A DNA stretch of 64,000 nt from Scytalidium lignicola (Eukaryota > Ascomycota > Leotiomycetes), in assembly GCA_002812745.2 (NCBI GenBank), contig NCSJ02000082.1, positions 81,160 through 145,159 on the forward strand, given 5' to 3'. The translations under genes and the position numbers were made by a program. The notes under the pieces are model-generated. The model had not been told where the DNA came from. It was given only the letters and a program-made list of their open reading frames with translations, and did not search any database. Shown piece after piece: positions 23,276 through 34,405 of the stretch; position 1 is the first letter of the stretch, and each line of letters begins with the position of its first letter.

Positions 23276-26200
23276 ATGGGGATTGGAAGTTATTTCAGGA
23301 CTAAGAAGCCTGAGCCGGTGGCAGCGGCAGCAGCAGCCGCGGTTGAGAAGCCTGCTGGCTCACCTCAGGAACAAAACTTTAATCTGGAACTTCAACCACC
23401 GCAATCCAGGGTGCATTCGTCCAGAAATTCCATCTCCAACCGATCAACTCAGAGCTCGACCTTCTTGGATGATATCAAGCATGAGGTTATGGTAAACTAC
23501 CTCTACCAGCAGCAATGCGCCAATCTTTGGGTCAGTGATGGTAGTGGAGAGGTTGAAGGTGTTCTGTTGCGAAAGTCGAGAAATCACTACATGGCCTGCC
23601 CACCGCAGTTGGGAGCTTCTCAGTTCGCATTGGCATGTGCCGCACTCAATGTTCAGGTAGGTTAAACCCTTGCAAACTAAAAAATTGAGAAAGAAATCAT
23701 AGACTAACCTATTTTATTTTCAAGTGTGCCATGACCGTCAACTCAAGAGTTATTAAGACTTTCTTGCAGTGGTCGCCGGATGCTGTGGACGTTCCCCTTC
23801 TGAACGGTCTTCGTATCCAGATTCTTCCTACCATTGAGGACATCCCACGTGCCAGGAAGCATCAATTCGCCGCATTCGTTGCGTCTGAGGGACTCTTGGT
23901 CGTTTGGGATGATGATGCTTTGCACTTGGTCCCACGTGCCAAAGCCATTGAATCGGAACTGATGGAGCTTGTGTGGAAGAGCTCCAGCTCTGACGACGAG
24001 GAGAAGAAGGGAGCAACAACGGTTCAAGAGATCCGAATCGACGAGGAGTCCGGAGAGATCATTCCCGAAGAACGACCAATTCACTTACAGAATACTATCT
24101 TGGTGGCCCTTACACTCATTTTGATATTTGCCGCCCTGGGTGCTGGTTTCCGACAGCTTGCCATTGAAGTTGCCATCGACAACTCATACATTCGCCTGGC
24201 ATTCTTCGCTCTTACCCCAATTCAGATCTTCTTCACGCTCTTCTTCTGTCAAGTCATCATCGGTTGCTTGGCTCAGTTGTTTGGACCTGTTCGTCAGTTG
24301 GCCATGAACTCCAAGTTTTACTCAGCCGTCCCACCACCCCGCCTGCAAGGACAGCTCCCACACATCACTATTCAGTGCCCTGTGTACAAGGAAGGCCTTA
24401 GCTCTGTCATCGCACCAACTGTAAAGTCCATCAAGCAGGCCATCTCCACTTACGAGTTGCAAGGTGGATCAGCCAATCTGTTCATCAACGACGATGGTCT
24501 CCAACTCATTGATGAAGAGGAGCGACGCACTAGAATCGAATTTTATGCCGATCACAGCATTGGATGGGTTGCACGACCAAAGCATAACTTCGAAGGTTTC
24601 CTTCGAAGAGGAAAATGTAAGTTCTTATCCCGGAGTCCCCGGTTTCTAATTAATCAACAAGGCTGACAATTTACCACAGTTAAGAAAGTAAGTTTCATCA
24701 ACTATTACCTCATTTCCAACTTAGGACTCGAGTAGCAAAAGTGATCAAGTGATCTAGTGATCTGATATGGTTCGATCCATCGGTTTGCGAGGGATGAATC
24801 CAAGTGGGTTTTGTTCTTCAGCCTAGCTGGTGGGCGGGCATCCTCGCCTTTTTATGGGAGCGAACCATCTCCCACACAATACGGCCGCCAAGATCGAGCT
24901 GAATACTGATCCAATATTTTGTATAGGCCTCGAACATGAATTTTGCACTCCACATCTCTTGCATGGTAGAGGAGAAATTGGCTTTAATTCAACGACCAGC
25001 TGACTGGACCCAAGCGGATGAGGCTCAGGCTTACGAAAGATGCTTGAAGGAGGCACTCGAGGAAAATGGACGTGCCTGGGCTGATGGTAATATCCGTATT
25101 GGAGATTATATCCTACTGAGTAAGTTTTTTTTTTTCGTTTTCTTCAGCTCTTATTATTGATTGGAGAGGCTTTGCCGGAATGGCTGGGTTCTATTTCCCG
25201 AGGAGATCACGTGGGATACATAACCTTTCAGCTCCATAGGATACAATTCAAAATGATGGATAGGTAGCTAACTAACTTGAAATAGTTGACTCTGATACTC
25301 GAGTTCCTGCTGACTGCCTCCTGGATGCCTGCTCCGAGATGGAGCAGTCTCCGGAGGTCGGTATTATGCAATTCTCCTCCGGTGTCATGCAGGTTGTCCA
25401 TACCTACTTCGAAAACGGTATCACTTTCTTCACAAATTTGATCTACAGTGCCATCCGATATACTGTTTCGAACGGTGATGTTGCCCCTTTCGTCGGTCAC
25501 AATGCCATCCTCCGATGGTCTGCCATTCAGCAAGTCTCATACGTGGATGAAGACGGATACGAGAAGTTTTGGTCTGAATCTCATGTGTCCGAGGATTTCG
25601 ATATGTCTCTTCGTCTTCAGGTCAATGGCTATACCATCCGTCTAGCTGCATGGGCTGGAGACGGATTCAAGGAAGGCGTGTCCCTTACGGTCTATGACGA
25701 GCTTGCTCGTTGGGAGAAATATGCCTATGGATGTAACGAACTTCTTTTCCATCCTATCCGGAAGTGGATCTACAAAGGTCCATTCACACCACTCTTCCGC
25801 AAGTTCTTGTTTTCCAACATTCGATTTACATCCAAGATTACCATCATCTCCTATATCGGAACTTACTATGCCATCGGTGCCGCGTGGATCCTTACGACTG
25901 CCAACTACTTCGCTATCGGATGGTTCAATGGTTACCTTGACAAGTACTATATCGATTCATGGAAGGTGTGGTTCTCTATTATCATTGTATTCAACGGTCT
26001 CGGAAACCTTTCCCTTGCTGTCATGCGTTACCGAATCGGTGAAAGAAGTCTTCTATACGCTCTTTTCGAGAACATCAAATGGACCTTGCTGCTGGCGATC
26101 TTCCTTGGTGGTCTCTCTCTCCATGTTTCGCAGGCCCTGCTTGCTCATATGTTTGAGATTGACATGACCTGGGGTGCTACTGCAAAGGAAGCCGAATTTA

Positions 26201-26491
26201 GCAACTTCTTTATCGAGGTTCCTAAAGTCTTGAAGAAGGTGAGTTATAATTTTGAATCATCTCCTGGTTATGATTGTACTTAAAACTAACATTGTCAACT
26301 AGTTCAAATTCTCCATGCTGTTCGCTATTCTTGCTATCGTGGGCATGATCATTCTTTCCCTCGGACCCTTTGTTCCATATGACTGGCGCATCAACGATTT
26401 CATCGCCATCCTGCCCATGTCCACCGTCGCCGCAAGTCACTTATTACTTCCACTCGCGCTCAACCCTGCTCTTATGACGTTCTCGTGGTAA
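23276..26491 (+). CDS. Membrane GT2 processive glycosyltransferase (chitin-synthase-like), six exons
   Basis: Exons 23276-23656, 23725-24616, 24680-24687 (8 nt), 24927-25119, 25286-26238 and 26303-26491 give 871 residues in frame. The micro-exon is needed to read GKFKKASNMNF, a family signature. An N-terminal cytosolic region leads to two membrane spans (about 251-268 and 287-312). The GT-A domain has FINDDG (D383/D384), the metal site IDSDTR (D493, D495), the acceptor/base motif SEDFDMS (E594, D595) and ELARW (630-634) in the QxxRW position. Five or more spans follow. Family members polymerise sugars on the cytosolic face and extrude the chain. The layout resembles the GT2 proteins of Zymoseptoria and Fusarium that are needed for hyphal growth on surfaces, rather than class I-VII chitin synthases, which have QRRRW. 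The polymer is unknown. Ortholog assignment is from memory of the family. Confidence 0.88.
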
Positions 26492-29124
26492 AGAGAGGGT
26501 GATGAAATTACAAATTAAAACAAGAAAAAAANGACTATTTGAGATTTTCAATATACTTCGAGCGGTTTTCGGAAATATCTGTTTGGGAAATGGGATTATT
26601 TAGAACGGGGGGAAATCAAATCAATTTAGGTGCGCGCAAACATTAAAGAATGTATACATGACTATTATTTCAACTGAGCGAATGTTTTTTATTTATTTCT
26701 TCCTTTTCCTTTTTTTTTTTATGATGGGCTGTGGTTATGAAGGGCAAGGAGGCGGGAGAAAAGGGGGTTAAGCCGGAAAGGGGAGGGAGAGATATAGGAG
26801 GTGGTTTGATGGACTAATCTTTATTAATTCATAATGGATCTGACCTGTGGTTTTGGCTCCTCCCTTCCCCCTCTTCTTTTTTTTCTTGTCAGGGCGGCGT
26901 GTCTGGGCGTGTTATATCTTTTGAGGCAATATAGAAACTTATGGGATGCTTCTCTTTTTTTTTNGGAGGCGATGGAGGAGGAGAAGAAGAAGGGAAGGAG
27001 TATATAATATCTACAATCTACGTATACATCTTATGTTCTCTTATCTTTTTCGCATGGTCTCTCTAGCAAATTATCTCCTATCGTATAATTATCTTATAAT
27101 TATTTTAGTTTTATCTTGAAGAGACGAATTTCCTTTGTACTCACTTTGCGCAAGAAGTATAAACCTTAGCTGCTATTTGGGTAATATCATAAGAATAATT
27201 GAAGTAGTTGTGTAATAGCCAGAACAAATCCATCCCGTCATTCCGATTGATCTCTCATGATCTGCGCTCAATTACTGAAATAATCAATCAACTAGTTTTT
27301 CGTCCAAAAAACGAATTGGCGGGAGATCGTCAAAAGGTTCCGGGACGATGCGATCACTAGCTGATTAATTTCCTTCCAAGAGCAACGACTTTTGAATCTA
27401 TTGAATCTGTTGAATAAAACAATGTCTTTTGTTTCCTCTTCTTCGTATCGATCGACAAGGAAAGTCGGGATATCAGCTTTTCACTTCGTATGGAAGTTAC
27501 ATGTACATGTACAGTATAACTTGTTGCAAAAACCTGATTGAAAAAAAANTGAAAAATTCTTTATCTAATGTGCATAGGCTGAACTTTTGGGATGCATGGG
27601 ATGTACACATATGCAGTGTAGTGCATGCATTGCATAAGTGTACAAAATTGCTGTATTGGAATTTCGAAATCCTAGGCAACTTCGATATAACAGTAACAAT
27701 ACAGTACATAAAATGATGTATGTATGCATGCATGTATGTAAAACCATGCATCTTCCGGTGGGTTGATCGGCGTTTGGTTTGGTGTTGCCGGGGTAGGGGG
27801 TATTCGATAGTTCGTGCTGCAGTGTCCTTGTGGTATTTGGCTGGGGCATATGGGGAGGGCTGGCTGTACTAGAATGCCCCCGCTCTTCTTTTTTGTCTCT
27901 TATCGCCTTTTTTTTTTATCGCTCTTTTTTGGGGCATTTTTGTAAACGGTGCTTACTGTGGTACACAACACACCCACCTCCTCCATCCCATTATCAAAGC
28001 CAAATTTCGGGAACGGGTAAGATTATTATTCGAGGACCCTGGAGGCGTTCTGAAGGATTCCACTGCGTGTTCATCCCGTCCTGGTGGTTGATCATGGTCG
28101 TGGTCGTGTTCGACGTAGGACAGGAAGAAGGACCTGTTGGATAGGACATGATTGGATTTGGATCTCTTTCTTTCTGTACAGTACAGTACTGGAGTAATGC
28201 TGCTGATGTTGCAATGCTGTGGTGCAATGTTCAACAGAAGAACATGGTCCAGCGCCACATACACGGGCTGTTGATCAACCCGAACGACTCTAACTAACTC
28301 GTAAAGACGTTCACTGTTTTCCACCCTCCAGTCAGCATCCAGCACGCACTTCACCAAGGGGTTTTAGCCTCGAGGGGGACACGGCCAGAGTGGGAAACCT
28401 GCCCATTCATGCCTGCAATGCATATCCTGTATCCTATGCTTGTACTGTACTGTACGGTACGGCGTAGATGGTGATTGCTTGTGTCCTGGTGCGTGCTGCG
28501 CTGTACGATCCACCAGGTACAACTTCACCCAGGGAAGCTGGTCGTTATAGAGCCATCCGGTATGCTGCTTGTGTGTGTGTGCTGTATATGTGCAATCCTA
28601 GTGCTTCTGGCTCGGTGCAGTACAATACGACAACGAAGGGAGGGATCTTGTCATCAATGGGCGTTGGCGCCTCAACTTTTTTTTTGGGGCGTTTTTTAAT
28701 TTTGGTGATTACTGCTGCAGTACGGTTGAAAGGCTGCAACGGCTTTCTATTTGTTCTCTGGGATCTCTTTCTGACTGTACGGAGCTACTGTGCCGGTTTT
28801 GATAAGGTACTGTACTGTAGATAGCTAATTAGCTTATCCTGCCAGTCGTTCTGTCGTGAGTGTATTGTGTGCTGTTTTATGGTGTTACAGCTCTCGACTC
28901 TTTCTTAACTTTTTGCTCATTCACGCCGTTTGTTTATCCTAGGTTGATTTACCTTCCACCCCTTCGACTCTTGGCCGACTCGGACTCTGTGTTTCTAGAG
29001 TCGTTACGTTCACTCGTTAACCTCTTGATCTCTCTGGTTTTTGTTCTGGGTTAATTAATTCTTTTTATACCGATCACGCAGCGCAGCTGGTCGCGATTTC
29101 GCAATCGGTTTTTTTCCCGTGAGG
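26492..29124. other. Intergenic region (2.6 kb), no gene seen
   Basis: This contains the 3' flank of the GT2 gene and the promoter of the fasciclin gene. Poly-T and purine-rich tracts, three N bases in homopolymers, and tandem TACAGTAC/TACTGTAC motifs at 27509, 27700, 28176, 28442 and 28807 are present. Frames on either strand (for example 27953-28357 minus) run through these motifs and look like chance. Confidence 0.5.
27716..27740. repeat. ATGT/ATGC tetranucleotide tract
   Basis: A degenerate tandem of ATGT and ATGC units (about six) in the intergenic region before the fasciclin gene. Confidence 0.5.
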
Positions 29125-30620
29125 ATGAGGTGCCAACGCTGGTCGAGTCTGGCCTGCGCCAGCTTGGGTTTCTTCACCACCGTCGTGAATGCGCAGTCCA
29201 ATCTCCAGGATTTGGGTTCTTTGCTTTCCACTCAGACGAACCTATCCACCTTTTACGGCTTGATTCAGGTGCGTGCGCTTCAATGGCCCTCGGAAGTTCT
29301 TTGCGCGCCGTGAGAGCGTACGCCCCAAGAAGATCTTACATTTGAGCGAGGGCCGGCTTTTGTTGGTGGAAGAAAGCGCGCTGATTTTTGGTTTCCCTTC
29401 AGAAATATCCTCAGATTTTACTGCAGATACCTTCTGACCAAGGAGTGACGGTAAGCGTAGCAGCATACTTGACTTCAATTGGCGTCCCAAGTGCTGATAG
29501 CTCTGTTTCCTAATAGCTTATCGTGCCGAATAATGATGCCTTCGACAAACTCCCATATTCTTCTCTCAAGACAGCGTTTGCAAATAACGATGTTGACGTT
29601 ATCACCAATGTCCTCGAATATCATCTTTTGCCAGGAGTGCATACTACTAGCTCTCTGACTCCTGGTGTCCCCCAATTTATACCGACGCTCATGACCAACT
29701 CCAACTACACCAATGTTACCGGAGGCCAAGTCGTGGAGAACGTTAAGCAAGCTGGCAATGTGGTTGTCTACGTTAGCGGTTCAGGAAGCAGAAGCACCCT
29801 GACTCAAGCAGTATGCCCCTCCATTTTGCATGAAAATATTGCGTGCACAAGAGATCAATGCTTAACTAAACCTATCTAACAGGATCAATTGTTCAATGGC
29901 GGTGTCGTGCAAGTCATTGACACCATCCTCCTACCGCCCACCAATCTCACCAGCACTGCAGATGCCTTCAACCTCACCTCTTTCGAGGGTGCATTGTACA
30001 CAACCAACCACTTAGATTCCGTCTCAGACCAGAAAGATATAACTGTCTTCGTCCCAAACAATGATGCATTCCAGGCCCTCGGCCCTGGAATCACAGAGCT
30101 CACCGTGGATCAACTCACCAGCGTCGTTAATTACCATATTTTGCCCAGCACCGTAGTTTACAGCGCCAACCTCACCAACGGCTCCACCTTCACCACCGAG
30201 CAAGGCACGAAGCTCAGAATCACCCACATCAACAACAACGTCTATGTTAACTCTGCTCAACTCCTGCAGAGTGACATCCTCATTGAAAACGGTGTATTGC
30301 ACATCATCGACAATGTGCTAAACTGGCAGGACACTACAGCTCTTCCAAATGCGACCATTCCAACCCAGAGCCCCGTCTTCCCTTCTGCTAGTCCAGTCGG
30401 AAACATCCCTTTCACCGCCGCTTTCCCTTGCTCCAGCAATTGCCCTACACCACCACCTCGTTCTACGGCTACTCCGTCTCCCACGGTAAGGAGTACGGTT
30501 TCAAACCAGGCGTTACGGACCAGCACGAGCAAGGCCATTGCGATGTCACAGCAGACAGCTGTAGGAGCGGCGCACGTGGGAGGACTTATGGTTGCTCTGG
30601 GTGTGGGCTTGATGATTTAA
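29125..30620 (+). CDS. Secreted fasciclin (FAS1) domain protein, probably GPI-anchored
   Basis: Four exons (29125-29268, 29403-29450, 29517-29810, 29883-30620) give 407 residues with every junction in phase. A signal peptide covers about residues 1-23 (SLGFFTTVVNA then QSNLQD). Two FAS1 repeats follow. The first has VPNNDAFDKL and NVLEYHLLPGVHTTSSL; the second, starting near 170, has VPNNDAFQALG and VVNYHILPSTVVY. A Ser/Thr/Pro-rich linker (about 325-375) precedes a hydrophobic C-terminus (VGGLMVALGVGLMI), as in GPI-anchored surface proteins. Many NxS/T sites are present. Fungal FAS1 proteins are cell-surface adhesion or wall proteins, and some act in autophagy or infection structures. The 48-nt second exon is small but is well supported by its continuity. 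The neighbours are wall enzymes. Confidence 0.9.
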
Positions 30621-31483
30621 AGATATTCTCATTTATTCTTCGATTTTCCCATTTTACCTGTCTTTGATTTTGTGGATTTCCTCTCATCTTGAGATCTTTG
30701 CATGGCGGACAGTCAGCTCTGCGCAAGTTTGCCGCACTTCTTGTTAATAGAAACCATACCCTAGCTTAGGGACAAAGACAGCAGACATGTTTTCTTTTTN
30801 CTTTCTTTTTCATCAATTATTATACCAAATAGCGGAAGGGAGAAGAGCGTTAGGCCTGCAGTATCAGGTTGGATCGGGAGTAGGGAGTCCTTAAGGGGAG
30901 GACTGGTGGAGCTGGGCCCTTAAAAAGTAGCAGCCCTTGCCTCTCTTAGAGTCTTAGATGATTATCAAACATAATTCTAATGCGAGAAGCAATACCCCGT
31001 AATTATTAATCCATTGTTGCAAAAGGTTCTAGAAGAACAAGATTTGGATTGCTTTAAAAAGATTGCCGCGACAGAAAAATAAGAAAGTTGACGCATGGTT
31101 TGAGCTTCTCCCTCAGGCATGAAATTAGTACGTAACCAGTACGTACACGTACCGGTTGGGTACTTTACCGACCTCACAACTCTCAGTGCTTCGGAGAAGC
31201 AAGTTGTGCGACTCTTTTGTAACTTGTGTAGCCCCAACCAAAGCAAACTCACTCGTTATTTTCCTTAAAACTTAAAGATCTACAGTTCCTGAGTGCTTCT
31301 GTCGCTCTTTCCTCTTTTTCTATATTTTTATATTTTTAATATCCTGGAATGGTTATTTCCTTTTTTATATAATTCATTTTGCCCATTCGATACCCCGGAT
31401 ATCTATCTTCTTTGGGAGCTACATAGATAGAAGCTAACCATCCTCATTACAACATTCTCCCGCCCTCATCCTCCTGTTTCGGG
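30621..31483. other. Intergenic region, no gene seen
   Basis: 3' flank of the fasciclin gene (one N at about 30800 in a T run) and promoter of the GH3 gene. A pyrimidine-rich, T-rich tract lies at 31300-31380, followed by a C-rich leader up to the ATG at 31484. Confidence 0.5.
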
Positions 31484-34405
31484 ATGGATAAAGACACAGA
31501 GGCAGCACAGAGCCGCGAAGGCCTCCTTCGAAACTATGATAAAAACGATACCAGCGACTCACACCGCAAATCCGAAGATCGAACCTCTCGTTCATCTATC
31601 GAATCCGACCTCGACGTCTCCGAGTACCTCGATACCAGCAATACCCTAGCTCACCATGACCGTTCCCACACAGCAGTCTCCGCTTACACTGGATCTAGAG
31701 CATTTACCACTCTCCGCAGACGGTTTGCTCGACCTCCGAGATGGTGTCTCATCTTGCTCGGCGTGTTCCTGGCCTTCTGGCTCCTGGTCGGAGGAGGAGG
31801 ATTCTGGGCATACAAGAGGGTGCCAGCCTACGGACAATCTCCGCCCTGGTACCCCACTCCCGCTGGTGGAACAGTGAATCAATGGCTAGAGAGCTATCAG
31901 AAGGCGTCTGAACTGGTCGGGAAGATGACTTTGCCGGAGAAAGTTAACATCACGACGGGCACGGGATGGCAGATGGGGTTGGCGGTGGGCAATACGGCTC
32001 CGGCTGTACACGTTGGGTTCCCGGGACTGGCGCTGCAGGATGGACCTCTGGGACTGCGGTTTGCGGATAATGCTACGGCTTTCCCGGCGGGTATCACGGT
32101 TGGCGCAACGTGGAATAAGGACTTGATGTATCGGAGGGGCAGGGCACATGGGCTGGAGGCTCGGTTGAAGGGGGTTAATGTTATACTTGGCCCTTGTGTA
32201 GGACCCTTGGGACGTATGCCTGCTGGTGGACGTAACTGGGAAGGCTTTGGGTCTGATCCGTATCTGCAGGGAGTTGCGGCTCAGCAGACGATCAAGGGGA
32301 TTCAGGAGGAGGGCGTCATTGCTACGATCAAGCATTTTATCGGCAACGAACAGGAGCATTTCAGACAGAGTTGGGAATGGGGACTTCCGAATGCTATGTC
32401 GTCTAATATCGACGATCGCACGCTCCATGAGCTCTATGGTTGGCCGTTTGCAAATGCCGTCAAGGCTGGGGTTGCTAGTGTCATGTGTAGCTATCAGATG
32501 CTTAACAACTCTTATTCGTGTGGAAACTCGAAGCTATTGAACGGGATTTTGAAGGACGAGCTGGGATTCCAGGGATTCGTCCAGTCTGACTGGCTTGCGC
32601 AGAGATCGGGAGTTGCTAGTGCTTTAGCTGGTCTGGATATGAGCATGCCTGGTGATGGCCTTATCTGGATGAATGGAGATTCGCTATGGGGTCCTCAAAT
32701 GACCAAAGCTGTACTCAATGGATCTTTACCAATTTCGAGGCTCAACGATATGGTGACTCGTGTCGTTGCAGCCTGGTATCAGCTGGGACAGGATGACAAG
32801 AGCAAGTTCGATGGACAAGGACCAAACTTCTCATCCTGGACGAATGATGAGATGGGTATCATAAATGCTGGAAGCCCCGATGATAAGGAGTTGAAAGTTG
32901 TTAACAAGTTTATCAATGTCCAGGGTGAAGGGGATGATGCTCACTCTATTATTGCTCGACAGGTCGCAACTGAGGGTACAGTTCTCCTAAAGAATGAAGA
33001 CAGTATACTGCCTCTTAGTAAAGATGGCTGGCCCGAGGATGATCCTCATGATGTCGTCTTCCGTATTGGGTTATTCGGTGAAGATGCTGGAGAAGGCAAA
33101 GGGCCAAATTACTGCCAAGATAGGGGTTGCAACCAGGGTACTCTGGGATCCGGGTGGGGATCCGGGGCTGTCGAATTCCCTTATTTGGTCTCTCCAGCTT
33201 CTGCTTTGAAGAAAGCATTTAATAAAGATCGGGTCTATGTCACCGAATTTGCTACCAACTCACCTCCATTGAAGCAGACTCCAGAAGTTCTCGAGGATCA
33301 AGACGTTTGCATCGTCTTCGTCAATGCTGATTCGGGAGAAGGCTTCATATCCAATGACGATATCAGTGGTGATCGAAATGATCTGTACTTGCAAAAGGGA
33401 GGTGACACTCTTGTCAAGCAGATCTCCGAAGGCTGTGGTGCGGGTAAAGGGAAAACCATCGTTGTTGTTCATTCTGTTGGACCGGTTATTGTTGAGAAGT
33501 TCATAAATCTCCCGGGAGTCAAGGCTGTCATCATGGCAAACCTTCCAGGACAAGAGAGCGGCAATGCTATTACTGATATTCTTCTCGGAAACGTTAACCC
33601 AAGTGGTAAATTACCGTATACCATTGGTAAGTCCTTGGATGATTACGGTCCAGGAGCCAAGATCCTCTACCTGCCAAACGGCATTGTACCGCAACAGAAC
33701 TTCTCAGAAGGCCTATATATTGATTATCGCCATTTTGATAAGTACGAGGTCGAGCCATCTTTTGAATTCGGCTTTGGATTGTCGTACACGACTTTCGAAT
33801 ACTCGAATCTAGAGGTGAAACCTGTGCAAGCGAAATCCCCCTTACCATCCCCGCGACGACCTCCTATTTCACCACCAAAATATGACGAGACGATCCCAGA
33901 CCCAGCCACGGCTGTCTTTCCTGGGGGATTTAGGAAACTTAAAAAGTTCATCTATCCGTATATTGAGAAGGTGTCCGATATAAAGAAAGGGAAATACCCC
34001 TATCCAGATGGCTACGACGTCGTGCAAACACCTTCTGCTGCAGGAGGCGGTGAAGGTGGAAATCCAGACTTGTGGAACGCATATGTCACCGTAACGGTGG
34101 ATATAAAGAACACGGGTAGCGTGACTGGAAAGGAGGTGGCACAACTTTATGTCAGCTACCCCACTGCCGAAGATGCAGAGGCTGCAGGGGAGAAGGTCGT
34201 GGATTTCCCAGTCAAGGTGTTAAGGGGATTCGAGAAGGTCGAGTTGAAACCGGGAGAGACGAAGACGGTCAAGTTTAATGTTATGAGGAGAGATCTCAGT
34301 TATTGGGATGTGATCCAACAGAACTGGGTCATGCCTACTTATGGCAAGTTCAGGCTTAGAGTGGGTGGTAGTTCGAGGGATTTGAGAATCGAAGGTGTTT
34401 ATTGA
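31484..34405 (+). CDS. GH3 beta-glucosidase, type II membrane-anchored
   Basis: A single exon of 973 residues. Residues 1-85 are a charged cytoplasmic tail, and residues 86-108 (WCLILLGVFLAFWLLVGGGG) form one membrane span, so the enzyme domain faces outside. The GH3 N-terminal barrel (about 140-440) contains DGPLGLRF, GRNWEGFGSDPYL, KHFIGNEQEHFR (K283, H284) and the nucleophile motif VQSDW with D369. The C-terminal alpha/beta sandwich (about 490-740) and the fibronectin-III-like domain (about 860-970, FEKVELKPGETKTV) complete the usual GH3 layout. It should release glucose from beta-linked glucosides or wall glucan. Fungal GH3 enzymes of this membrane-anchored type exist beside secreted ones. 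An unusual Pro-rich insert with K-rich flanks (about 785-855) lies before the FnIII part. Confidence 0.93.
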   Translation: MDKDTEAAQSREGLLRNYDKNDTSDSHRKSEDRTSRSSIESDLDVSEYLDTSNTLAHHDRSHTAVSAYTGSRAFTTLRRRFARPPRWCLILLGVFLAFWLLVGGGGFWAYKRVPAYGQSPPWYPTPAGGTVNQWLESYQKASELVGKMTLPEKVNITTGTGWQMGLAVGNTAPAVHVGFPGLALQDGPLGLRFADNATAFPAGITVGATWNKDLMYRRGRAHGLEARLKGVNVILGPCVGPLGRMPAGGRNWEGFGSDPYLQGVAAQQTIKGIQEEGVIATIKHFIGNEQEHFRQSWEWGLPNAMSSNIDDRTLHELYGWPFANAVKAGVASVMCSYQMLNNSYSCGNSKLLNGILKDELGFQGFVQSDWLAQRSGVASALAGLDMSMPGDGLIWMNGDSLWGPQMTKAVLNGSLPISRLNDMVTRVVAAWYQLGQDDKSKFDGQGPNFSSWTNDEMGIINAGSPDDKELKVVNKFINVQGEGDDAHSIIARQVATEGTVLLKNEDSILPLSKDGWPEDDPHDVVFRIGLFGEDAGEGKGPNYCQDRGCNQGTLGSGWGSGAVEFPYLVSPASALKKAFNKDRVYVTEFATNSPPLKQTPEVLEDQDVCIVFVNADSGEGFISNDDISGDRNDLYLQKGGDTLVKQISEGCGAGKGKTIVVVHSVGPVIVEKFINLPGVKAVIMANLPGQESGNAITDILLGNVNPSGKLPYTIGKSLDDYGPGAKILYLPNGIVPQQNFSEGLYIDYRHFDKYEVEPSFEFGFGLSYTTFEYSNLEVKPVQAKSPLPSPRRPPISPPKYDETIPDPATAVFPGGFRKLKKFIYPYIEKVSDIKKGKYPYPDGYDVVQTPSAAGGGEGGNPDLWNAYVTVTVDIKNTGSVTGKEVAQLYVSYPTAEDAEAAGEKVVDFPVKVLRGFEKVELKPGETKTVKFNVMRRDLSYWDVIQQNWVMPTYGKFRLRVGGSSRDLRIEGVY

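Noticed and set aside
23276..26491. Calling the GT2 gene a class I-III chitin synthase
   Set aside because: The acceptor-site motif is ELARW instead of QRRRW, and the chitin synthase N-terminal domain is not recognisable. GT2 processive transferase is the safer name.
27953..28357. Minus-strand frame of 134 codons before the fasciclin gene
   Set aside because: It reads through the TACAGTAC repeat array and a chance HDHDHD run; no homology-like blocks.
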